Assembly (NCBI GenBank): GCA_003132765.1
Contig: PKYU01000403.1
Coordinates: 1-6,774 of the forward strand
Reading direction: 5' to 3'
DNA: 6,774 nt
From: Chitinophagaceae bacterium
GTDB taxonomy: Bacteria; Bacteroidota; Bacteroidia; Chitinophagales; Chitinophagaceae
Below the pieces are notes generated by a model that was not told the DNA's origin, did no database searches, and saw only the letters and a list, made by a program, of their open reading frames with translations. The position numbers and the translations under genes are program-made. Below, piece by piece: positions 1 through 5,270 of the stretch (positions within the stretch are counted from its first letter, which is position 1; the number at the start of each line of letters is the position of its first letter).

Positions 1-1140
1 CAGTTTATAAGTAGACCAGTCATTAAGGTCATTTTGAATGGAGAACGGGGGTGACAAGGGCGGAAATTCAATGTGCCCATCCTTCTCTTCATAAAACGCA
101 AACTGCGTATCTGAATAAGGCGTCACATGTTTTATGTTGTCCGAGACAGCAATCTCATGGGGTCCCCAAAAGCGTGGAAACCATGTTTGGTTGACCAATG
201 AGAGCGCAGGCTTGCCTGGATTACTTGCATGATAATCCGCTTTAAGTTGTTCTACAAGATGGATAGAACTTGTTGGCCCGATGAGACAATGAAGCATTGG
301 CCAACCGCTGTTTGACTGTCGACTACCTTCCGATTCATAAAAGCGAGCAAAGAGTGCTTGATAAGGGGTAAGGCTGGGAAGCTGCTGCGGAAGAGGAATC
401 ACAAAATTTCCGGCAGCACGCAGATTCCAAAAATTAACAATGTCCTGAAGACGGGACGCATACATGCAATAAAAAAGCCGCTGGAGCCGGCCCACCTGGT
501 TCTGCCAAAGGGAAATGCCTTTTTGGCCAAGCGCAATGGTATCCAGGTAATTCTTATCAAGATAGTCCGTTACAGTCTCCCACGTGATCGTTTCAGTGGC
601 CTGTACGGACAAAGGAAATCGCTCACGAAGATTATTGGCTTGTTCTGTTCTGAGAGTACCCCACCAGGCTTTCAGTAACAGGTCATCAGCGGCGATGTCG
701 GGAAGACAAAACATTACCTCATCGTTGCGTGTAAACCGAAACTCTTTGTGCGCAAGATCCTCCGCAACAGACTCGAGCTCGATGGCATAATGAACGTCAC
801 CCCTGGCGCAGCCATTTATAAAAGTATCCCTACTTACTACCGGTCTGCCGCCAGCAATTGTTTCCACCTTCTCGTGCGGTAGATTTTCATCGTAAATAAT
901 GGCATCGACATCATAATTTTCGAACGTATTTAGATAAAAATATTTTGTTTGGATCGGCACTCTAAACTCCTGTCGAAAGGAAATCGGCAACTCCTCATAG
1001 AAGGGTAATATGGGCGAAAAAATGCCACCCCACACACCAAACGCTGCTTCCATAGCCGTCACAAAACTTGCGTCACTATCAGGGACAATTAAAAAACACA
1101 ACCGCACAGGAGCGACCATTTGATTAATTCCAACTTTCAT
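1..1140 (-). CDS. Large uncharacterised protein, C-terminus beyond window (possible defence-island protein)
   Basis: An uninterrupted frame of 380 codons reads from ATG at 1140 to the left window edge without a stop, so the protein is longer than 380 residues. An in-frame TGA lies 12 nt upstream of the ATG, making this the first possible start; no Shine-Dalgarno sequence is visible. The N-terminus has a hydrophobic beta-like strand (VRLCFLIVP, residues 12-20), then a helix and the turn WGGIFSPILP (37-46). A second strand-like segment, DVDAIIYDE, is at about 77-85, and a middle segment reads DIVNFWNLRAAG (233-244). No catalytic motif, signal peptide or membrane span is evident. From memory, WGG-x-PI-x-P turns and xFWNLRA segments occur in large unnamed proteins of defence islands; this is recollection, not a search result. 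Codon use is more G+C-rich than in the accessory DNA to its right, consistent with separate acquisition. The gene is certain; its function is unknown. Confidence 0.8.
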   Translation of the reverse strand, partial: MKVGINQMVAPVRLCFLIVPDSDASFVTAMEAAFGVWGGIFSPILPFYEELPISFRQEFRVPIQTKYFYLNTFENYDVDAIIYDENLPHEKVETIAGGRPVVSRDTFINGCARGDVHYAIELESVAEDLAHKEFRFTRNDEVMFCLPDIAADDLLLKAWWGTLRTEQANNLRERFPLSVQATETITWETVTDYLDKNYLDTIALGQKGISLWQNQVGRLQRLFYCMYASRLQDIVNFWNLRAAGNFVIPLPQQLPSLTPYQALFARFYESEGSRQSNSGWPMLHCLIGPTSSIHLVEQLKADYHASNPGKPALSLVNQTWFPRFWGPHEIAVSDNIKHVTPYSDTQFAFYEEKDGHIEFPPLSPPFSIQNDLNDWSTYKL

Positions 1141-1307
1141 AAGTACATCGTATCACATGAATATACAATCCTTTCCAAGAATGAGTTGACAACAGGTCTA
1201 CCTATTTTTTTTGGTAAATCCTTTTCTCTCGCATTGGCGAACGCCTGATTAATCCTGTGTTTAGTGGACTATCCTATCTCTTTTTTGAATAAATTGAATG
1301 CTGCCAC
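1137..1307 (-). pseudogene. Probable serine recombinase (resolvase/invertase) remnant
   Basis: On the minus strand the frame reads VAAFNLFKKEIG, a TAG stop at 1269-1271, then RINQAFANAREK and KKIGRP. Serine recombinases commonly read like AAFAEFEREII followed by a stretch resembling RTKAGLANARAKGKKLGRP at the end of the catalytic domain's long helix, so order and spacing fit. After GRP the recombinase helix-turn-helix is absent; unrelated residues (VVNSFLERIVY...) run to a TGA at 1137-1139. That TGA overlaps the ATG of the leftward gene by four bases (ATGA), which may be a chance product of the junction. The homologous part starts just inside a CTAACG site at 1326. Visible decay is the amber codon plus loss of both ends. 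The match is short and made by eye, so the assignment is moderate to weak. Confidence 0.4.
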
Positions 1308-1325
1308 TGTAGGAAAAGGTTGCCG

Positions 1326-1436
1326 CTAACGCTTCGATTTATGTTGTTATATGTAAGTATACAAAAAAAACATTTATTCGTTATCAACTATTTCCAAGTA
1401 TACTTTTTGAACTTACCAACCGCAGGTTGTCGTTAG
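1326..1436 (-). repeat. CTAACG/CGTTAG-bounded hairpin region (attC-like)
   Basis: CTAACG at 1326-1331 and CGTTAG at 1431-1436 form the outer arms of a 111-bp imperfect inverted repeat. Inside are AAGTATAC (1355-1362) matched by GTATACTT (1398-1405), and a small hairpin CAACC-GCA-GGTTG (1417-1429). Size and layout resemble an integron attC site, but the ends do not fully match the RYYYAAC / GTTRRRY consensus and no integrase is present. Confidence 0.35.
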
Positions 1437-1451
1437 GACAATCCAATCTTT

Positions 1452-1565
1452 GATTCAGCACACTTGCAGCAGTATTCATACAGCTACAGAAGGTAACCCT
1501 GTTGGCTTTTTTTACGCTTCATAATCGAACTGCAAAAGATTCACCACACTCGCAGCAATATTCAT
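1452..1565. repeat. Pair of 28-bp imperfect direct repeats
   Basis: Positions 1452-1479 and 1538-1565 match at 25 of 28 bases, 86 bp apart. Read on the minus strand, both copies contain a short frame encoding EYCC-x-C (EYCCECGESF and EYCCKCAESK), a cysteine-rich knuckle-like string, each followed soon by a stop. They look like a duplicated degenerate coding remnant; no gene can be supported. Confidence 0.5.
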
Positions 1566-1639
1566 TCACTTCGTTTCATTACGCTACACTTCGCCTCATT
1601 CACTTCGCTTCATTCAGCTTCGCTTCCGCTCCATTCGCT
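1562..1639. repeat. Degenerate 14-bp minisatellite, pyrimidine-rich on + strand
   Basis: The unit TCATTCACTTCGCT recurs with small changes: 1562-1575, an expanded 20-bp copy at 1576-1595, 1596-1609, and 1610-1624 with one inserted base, followed by a more diverged copy to about 1639. The + strand is almost free of long purine runs across this stretch. All forward frames lack start signals and the minus frames hit stops quickly, so it is probably non-coding. Confidence 0.6.
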
Positions 1640-1718
1640 CATCTCATTTCATACAGCTGCAGAAGCTGAGCTTCGATAAAATCATTACTAAAACATATTT
1701 AACACAAACCGGTATGCG

Positions 1719-1847
1719 ATGGCGTTATATATTGAGTTTTGAAAACAAGTAAATGCAGAAGAATTCGATGGTTTCTATGGCTGGATCGTTGTAAAAAGAA
1801 TTTGTGATGAAGAAAATGATTTGCAGAAACAAATTAAAGGTGTCTAA
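1719..1847 (+). pseudogene. Small unidentified gene remnant with in-frame TGA
   Basis: From ATG at 1719 the + strand reads MALYIEF, a TGA, then a protein-like stretch including EEFDGFYGWIVVKRICDEEN, ending in a TAA at 1845-1847 that lies inside the CTAACG core at 1844. Replacing the TGA by TGG would give a 42-residue peptide. The composition is more protein-like than the opposite strand, which is rich in Phe and Ile. No family is recognised. It could be the tail of a lost cassette gene; it may also be chance. Confidence 0.25.
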
Positions 1848-1891
1848 CGTCCGGGGCTTACCGAAGAGCTGGAATTTACTGCTTGTTAAGC
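1842..1891 (-). repeat. attC-like site with consensus-matching ends
   Basis: Read on the minus strand, this 50-bp segment begins GCTTAAC, matching RYYYAAC, and ends GTTAGAC, matching GTTRRRY, which are the outer core sites of integron attC elements. Size is within the usual attC range. The inner arms pair poorly by eye, so this is suggestive only. The + strand reading also satisfies both end consensuses (GTCTAAC and GTTAAGC), so orientation is ambiguous. Confidence 0.35.
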
Positions 1892-1955
1892 GCGAACTGC
1901 TGATGAATGAAGATATAAAATTGAAGCTAACAACTAAAAGTTAAATAGATATTCG

Positions 1956-2623
1956 GTCGAGTAGGCAAGGGCATTTCAGCCCAAGCCTCTCACAGAACCG
2001 TGCTTGAAACTCTCGCTTCACACGGCTCTTCTCATTCAGCATAAGGAGAACCTTACACATAATTGATCTAAACTTGATCGTCCCCGGAAATAATCCGTGT
2101 TGTCTTTCTTAGTACAAATGAATGAGCTGAACCCTTCGCTCCATTTCCATTACAGAAACTTCGTCACTACTACGATTCAGTCCGCCACTTCATTACGCTT
2201 CGGTTTCCTTTGGAATACCTTGAATCCCGTTTATAACGAGAGGCTTTCCGCGCATCGCAATGATAGTTTCTCACGTTCCCTATAAAAGCCTGTGTAAGAT
2301 TCCTGCCGCCTCAATCCCGGTTGACCTGTAATCAGTATACGGATCTCCCATTACAGTCTTTCCTATCAGAGGCAGAAATCCAATAGTTTTGTCAACGAGT
2401 TAGTTCGTTTCGAGACGTCATCGAACGGTTTACTTTCGTTCAGCTCTCTTACACTCACCTGACACCTTTATGATGCCTTTTCTTCATCGCTCAATACCAT
2501 AGCTTTTCGTTACAGCACCATGAAGTGGTTTATATACTCCTTCCGCAGGCGTATATGAGGGGCCTTCCCTCATCTTTTATAAAGCATTGAAAAGAACTAT
2601 TTATCCTTTCATTCGTGACACAC
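1956..2623 (-). mobile_element. ORF-less group II intron (ribozyme domains I-VI, no reverse transcriptase)
   Basis: The right end, read leftward, is GTGTG (2623-2619), the group II 5' consensus GUGYG. The left end has a textbook domain V of 34 nt at 1995-2028: an AGC triad near its base, an 8-bp lower stem, a two-base AG bulge, a 6-bp upper stem and a GAGA tetraloop. Domain VI follows (1959-1991) with an unpaired A at 1962, seven positions from a 3' end in AC at 1956. Upstream, the segment containing GGTGTCAGGTGAG and CTGAACGAAAG and the domain III-like GTAATGGAAATGGAGC are typical of the 5' ribozyme half. Domain IV, which normally holds about 1.2-1.8 kb of intron protein, is cut to a short spacer with one hairpin (2041-2056). 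Splicing would need a maturase supplied in trans. Exact ends come from consensus, not from an empty-site comparison. Confidence 0.8.
1995..2028 (-). ncRNA. Group II intron domain V (catalytic hairpin)
   Basis: The 34 nt fold fully: GAGCCGUG pairs with CACGGUUC, UGAAGC pairs with GUUUCA, with an AG bulge on the 3' side and a GAGA loop. The AGC triad at domain positions 2-4 and the bulge are the metal-binding residues of the ribozyme. All key positions are intact, so loss of catalytic activity is not evident from this domain. Confidence 0.85.
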
Positions 2624-2667
2624 TCAAGCCGCGAGCTAAAGCTGAGTAGCGAAACTGCCGATGATTG

Positions 2668-2712
2668 CTCTAACGTCAAGCCAGCTTTTTGGTAAACACA
2701 GTTCATGTTAGC
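2668..2712 (-). repeat. Cassette-end (attC-like) site downstream of the AbiV gene
   Basis: On the minus strand GCTAAC (2712-2707) begins 8 nt after the AbiV stop codon, and CGTTAG (2675-2670) closes the 45-bp segment. The outer arms CTAAC and GTTAG are complementary. Close placement behind a stop codon is how attC sites sit in integron cassettes. Inner pairing is weak by eye. Confidence 0.35.
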
Positions 2713-2720
2713 GGCCGTTT

Positions 2721-3377
2721 TTATTCGAGATCACTATTTAACATGTCCATGAATTCATCACCTGTTAAGTCCATGCTTTTAATTACTTCAGTTTGCATTA
2801 GGATTGCAGATGCATATTCTAAAGCATTTTCGTACGAGGATTGTATAATGCTTTTTGGAGATTCGAATATTGCTGATTCCCAATTCACATAAAAGCCCTG
2901 ATTTTTCATATTATTTGCATTTTTTAACCAGCAAAAAAAAGCGTCTTTTTTTTCATCAGGAATATTTATTTCAGCGAATGCGCTTCTAAAAAGGTTTCCC
3001 CATTCTTTGAATCTGTTTTTTTCAATTTCTAAATGCTTTTCAGTTAGTTCCTGGCCAGTTGCTCGATGGAATACATAATCTTGAAAAGCAGTTGTAAATT
3101 CTTCTGTCATAGATAACTGAAATTCTTTTAGAAGGTCATGTTTTTTAAAATGCTTTGTAAAAACTGAATTTTTTTCGTTTGGATCCACATCCTTGTCAAA
3201 ATCACGGTTATTGGAAAAATAACTATATACTACTTGGTATTTTATTAGTTCTTCAATTCCCAGAATTAGATGTGAAATAGCAAATCCGAAATATCCTTTA
3301 CTTGCTAAAAGTTTGGCAGAGTCAATATGAGCAACGCCATTGTCGAAAATCTGATTATAATTATCGCGGTCGGTCAT
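2721..3377 (-). CDS. abiV: AbiV-family abortive infection protein (HEPN-like)
   Basis: A complete gene of 218 residues on the minus strand. Numbering from the chosen start (MTDRDNYNQ), a helical segment GYFGFAISHLILGIEELIK (28-46) matches the AbiV/HEPN pattern of a Gly-aromatic turn, a conserved helix and a Glu-Glu-x-x-Lys motif. A basic segment FTKHFKKHDLLKEF (73-86) matches the His/Lys-rich part typical of the family. AbiV proteins are small, soluble and act after phage infection; lactococcal AbiV blocks phage translation through a phage-encoded partner, and HEPN proteins are often RNA-directed toxins. I see no clear R-x4-6-H catalytic motif. I prefer ATG at 3377 because homology begins right after it and CGTTAG (3388-3393) lies 11 nt upstream; ATG at 3401 would give 226 residues reading through that site. 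No Shine-Dalgarno sequence. The gene is intact while its neighbours are broken, suggesting selection or recent arrival. Low G+C like the surrounding DNA. Confidence 0.8.
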   Translation of the reverse strand: MTDRDNYNQIFDNGVAHIDSAKLLASKGYFGFAISHLILGIEELIKYQVVYSYFSNNRDFDKDVDPNEKNSVFTKHFKKHDLLKEFQLSMTEEFTTAFQDYVFHRATGQELTEKHLEIEKNRFKEWGNLFRSAFAEINIPDEKKDAFFCWLKNANNMKNQGFYVNWESAIFESPKSIIQSSYENALEYASAILMQTEVIKSMDLTGDEFMDMLNSDLE

Positions 3378-3387
3378 AAAATGGATG

Positions 3388-3494
3388 CTAACGTAAAGCA
3401 TTGGCGATTAAAGGGCATTGAAATACGTCTGCTGGTATCAAAGCTTATTGAAAAACTGTAGCCGAAGTTATGTACAAAAGCTAAATTACTAACG
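3388..3494 (-). repeat. Two CGTTAG core sites upstream of the AbiV gene
   Basis: CGTTAG occurs on the minus strand at 3393-3388 and again at 3494-3489, each preceded by A (ACGTTAG), the same form as the sites at 1849 and 2675. The 106-bp stretch between the outer ends has no coding frame. It may be the attC-like tail of the preceding cassette; I could not find a convincing paired arm. Confidence 0.35.
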
Positions 3495-3522
3495 TTCCGC
3501 CTGAACTATCGATGATATCGAA

Positions 3523-4070
3523 CTATAGACGAATTGATCTACCTGACAACGGGGGGTGGATAGGTTTATAAGATAACTGCACCTTTTTCAATGCCTCATG
3601 ATCATTCAGAATAGAACTGTGAAAGATCTTTAATTCAATCTTATTGTCGGGATCATTTGCAACCATGCCTACGAATTCTCATGAACTAAGAGACGAAATT
3701 TTCGAAGGCGGAATCGCAGTATCTAATTGTTTGGTATGGCTAACGAAGTAACCGTTCGGCTAACGGGAACCCTTGACCTGTCCTGCATAATCTTCCCAAA
3801 TCTTTCCGAAAACTGTTTGGCTGTTTCACCGAATACCTGGCCGCTGGATATATTCCCGGTGATATTCATGATCACATCTGTCTGGTCCCTGCCATAATCT
3901 TTTTTTCGGTGGCTAAAATCCTGCACCCCTAATGTTGTAGCTACCTTGTTGCTTATGGCTTTGACAATCAGGATATCCATATTATTGAGATAGATGATTG
4001 GGAATTCATCAAAGATCAAACTGCTTTTCAGGTTCCCTTTCTTATTCACCATATTGATCAGCCGGGAAAT
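3523..4070 (-). pseudogene. traG: TraG conjugative coupling ATPase, C-terminal remnant
   Basis: TraG of Bacteroidetes conjugative transposons is the VirD4/TraG-type ATPase that delivers the relaxase-DNA complex to the transfer channel. The minus strand shows its C-terminal part: KSSLIFDEFPIIYLNN (Walker B region, FDEFP), then SNKVATTLGVQDFS, VIMNITGNISSGQV and ERFGKIMQDR. That frame ends in TAG at 3723-3725. Homology continues in another frame from about 3729 with QLDTAIPPSKISSLSS, a TGA at 3679-3681 where the family has Gly, then EFVGMV, NDPDN, IELKIFHSSILNDHEAL and YKPI, ending at TAG 3523-3525. So there is at least one frameshift and one nonsense change. The N-terminal two thirds, including Walker A, are missing: an unrelated frame ends in TGA directly upstream at 4071-4073. 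About 180 residues remain of roughly 650. It is non-functional, and it marks the region as a decayed conjugative element. Confidence 0.85.
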
Positions 4071-4347
4071 TCAAATGAATGAAGGTGAATTTTCTTTATC
4101 AGAACCTGGCTTTGCAATCATTATTATTTGTGTTGACAATTCTTCTTCTAAATCAGAAATTGATACTAAATTAAATTTATCACCTCAAAAGTGGAACTTT
4201 AAAACGATTACTTCCAAAATTAGTTGCTGAACTATGGTGGGTAATATCCAGCTGAAGGATTTCTGCCTTATACAGTACTTGATAAACCGACTAGCAGTGC
4301 CCAAAAGTACAAAGCTACCAGGCGGCCAATAGATTATATCAATAGAA
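4071..4347. other. Stretch without a gene; short unidentified coding scrap
   Basis: Just upstream of the TraG remnant the minus strand has a 37-residue frame reading SISDLEEELSTQ and IIMIAKPGSDKENS, ending in TGA at 4071-4073 and preceded by a stop near 4187. It looks like the C-terminus of a truncated protein, but I recognise no family. A 78-codon + strand frame from 3994 is antisense to TraG and to this scrap, and I do not support it. Nothing identifiable between 4190 and 4347. Confidence 0.4.
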
Positions 4348-4584
4348 CTAATACTTCCAGAATTTTTTGTTGCAAGTTGCCTTGGATATCCGGAAAAAAT
4401 TGGACATTCTAAAGTCTATTTTCCCCAGATCCATGCGGTTTATCTAGCTATGATCAAGATTAGCATTCGTTAGCCAATTTTTCCGGGAGATATCTTTTTT
4501 GATCCGGCATTCACAGATTTTGGATCCAATTAGTTTAAGAACTTCATCATCCCTGTAATAGCTCCTTTTCCTTTTAGATTTCAC
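4348..4584 (-). pseudogene. XRE-family helix-turn-helix regulator broken by an amber codon
   Basis: From a possible GTG at 4584 the minus strand reads DDEVLKLIGSKICECRIKKD, then ISRKNWLTNANLDHS, TAG (4446-4444), INRMDLGKIDFRMSNFFRISKA, stopping at 4348-4350. XRE/Cro-type DNA-binding domains commonly read LIGKRIRELRKEKG-ISQEELA-xxANIDxS-Q-INRIELGK...IFRIAKAL, so the TAG stands where the family has Gln (CAG to TAG, one transition). The two halves are in the same frame and together make about 78 codons, the usual size of a single-domain XRE repressor. The turn residues are also degraded (SRKNWLT for SQEELA). In conjugative elements such regulators control excision or transfer genes. Broken unless the amber codon is suppressed. 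Confidence 0.65.
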
Positions 4585-4955
4585 TAAACAAAATGAAGCT
4601 AACCCACAAAAAACCACACAATGTGTATTCTACTCCATCAAGGGAGAATTCTCATTACTTTCCATCTTAATCTTTCTAAAGCCGGCTTTTAATCGATTAA
4701 TTGAACTTCTCAGTGTGCTTTTCCCGCTGACCTTTAATAAAACAAGATCAAAAAAGAACTTCAACCTATGAATGGGATTTGATTGAAGGATAGATTATTT
4801 CACTGGATTAGGTCCAGGGAATAATTATTAGTTATAGCGAAATTTTACAGTTCCTGTTAGTAGAGATAGTAGAGAATAATGCTCGAAATAATTTTCCATC
4901 GAGGCAACCAATCCTTTAATTATAATTTGGTCAATTATGAATTGCAGTTTGAAAA

Positions 4956-4979
4956 ATTGTAGGGTAAATTGTAGGGTAA
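4956..4979. repeat. Tandem 12-bp repeat, possible integrase arm-type sites
   Basis: ATTGTAGGGTAA is present twice head to tail with no spacer (4956-4967 and 4968-4979), inside AT-rich DNA 140 bp from the tRNA-Asn 3' end. Adjacent short direct repeats near an element end are typical of arm-type binding sites of tyrosine integrases. No integrase gene is in the window, so this is inference from position. Confidence 0.4.
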
Positions 4980-5041
4980 ATAAAATAAACAATTAAGTTT
5001 TAAATCGTATATAATTGATAACAAACATATTAAAATCATAG

Positions 5042-5070
5042 AATATAGATTTAGCCCTCTGATCTATATT
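5042..5070. repeat. AT-rich hairpin downstream of tRNA-Asn
   Basis: AATATAGAT (5042-5050) and ATCTATATT (5062-5070) form a perfect 9-bp inverted repeat around an 11-nt loop, about 50 nt beyond the tRNA 3' end in the direction of transcription. It may help stop or process the tRNA transcript, but there is no run of T after the stem on the minus strand, so it is not a standard terminator. Confidence 0.4.
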
Positions 5071-5118
5071 TTCAGAATATTTTTAAGCTAAAATCGCCTG
5101 AAACTCTTTACCAGCCTG

Positions 5119-5192
5119 CTCCCCCTTCAGGACTTGAACCTGAGACCCTCTGATTAACAGTCAGATGCTCTAACCAACTGAGCTAAGGAGGA
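5119..5192 (-). tRNA. tRNA-Asn (anticodon GTT)
   Basis: A 74-nt cloverleaf folds completely on the minus strand. The acceptor stem TCCTCCT pairs with AGGGGGA, with one G-U pair, and the discriminator is G at 5119. The D arm contains AGCTCAGTTGGTTAGAGC. The anticodon stem TCTGA/TCAGA encloses loop CTGTTAA, giving anticodon GTT at 5158-5156. The T arm TCAGG/CCTGA encloses TTCAAGT. CCA is not encoded (the next bases are CAGG), so it is added after transcription. The accessory region begins directly at its 3' side. Confidence 0.97.
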
Positions 5193-5197
5193 ATAGA

Positions 5198-5219
5198 TTT
5201 TAAGGCTACTTCCTTAAAA
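5198..5219. repeat. 8-bp inverted repeat in the tRNA-Asn leader
   Basis: TTTTAAGG and CCTTAAAA flank a 6-nt loop between the predicted promoter and the tRNA 5' end. The hairpin would form in the short leader of the tRNA precursor; it could also be a weak bidirectional terminator for the Rieske gene, but no T-run follows. Confidence 0.4.
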
Positions 5220-5227
5220 ACGGGACG

Positions 5228-5257
5228 CAAAAATAGCCAATTTTATTCTGTTTCAAA
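5228..5257 (-). promoter_or_regulatory. Bacteroidetes-type promoter for tRNA-Asn
   Basis: On the minus strand TTTG (5257-5254) is followed after 18 nt by TATTTTTG (5235-5228), matching the Bacteroidetes primary sigma consensus TTTG / TAnnTTTG at normal spacing. Transcription would begin near 5222, giving a leader of about 30 nt before the tRNA. Confidence 0.6.
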
Positions 5258-5270
5258 AATTGATTCGAGG

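Larger units (their letters stand above)
4585..5118. other. AT-rich gene-free stretch at the edge of the accessory region
   Basis: No intact gene. One minus-strand frame without a good start (about 4630-4797) contains LKFFFDLVLLKVSGKSTLRS and INRLKAGFRKIKMES before a TAG at 4630-4632; it is protein-like but unrecognised, possibly another remnant. From 4800 to 5040 the DNA becomes strongly AT-rich and stop-dense, with the 12-bp tandem repeat at 4956. Contact with the tRNA-Asn 3' end suggests the end of an integrated element. Confidence 0.5.

Noticed and set aside
358..790. Two overlapping + strand open frames in the left part
   Set aside because: They are antisense to the continuous 380-codon minus-strand gene, whose protein-like composition and in-frame upstream stop make it the real one.
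1183..1192. TTGACA on the + strand and TTGTCA on the minus strand as -35 boxes
   Set aside because: Neither has a convincing partner at normal spacing, and Bacteroidota promoters use a different consensus.
1538..1639. Possible CRISPR array because of repeated short units
   Set aside because: Units are 14 bp, degenerate and without regular unique spacers; no cas gene is present.
1575..2205. Shared 11-mer TTCATTACGCT between the minisatellite and the intron
   Set aside because: The similarity stops at the 11-mer; in the intron it belongs to ribozyme sequence, so I treat it as chance.
2097..2285. A 62-codon + strand open frame
   Set aside because: It lies entirely in the complement of the group II intron ribozyme domains and has no protein-like pattern.
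1842..2675. Intron as a group IIC-attC element inserted in an attC site
   Set aside because: Domain V is the 34-nt type with a GAGA loop and the 5' exon end does not match the attC core; it lies about 50 bp away from the nearest CGTTAG.
2689..2892. A 67-codon + strand open frame
   Set aside because: It is antisense to the end of the AbiV gene.
5119..5160. Search for a second copy of the tRNA-Asn 3' end within the window as the other attachment site
   Set aside because: No duplicate was found by eye between 1 and 5118; the element's far end, if any, is outside.
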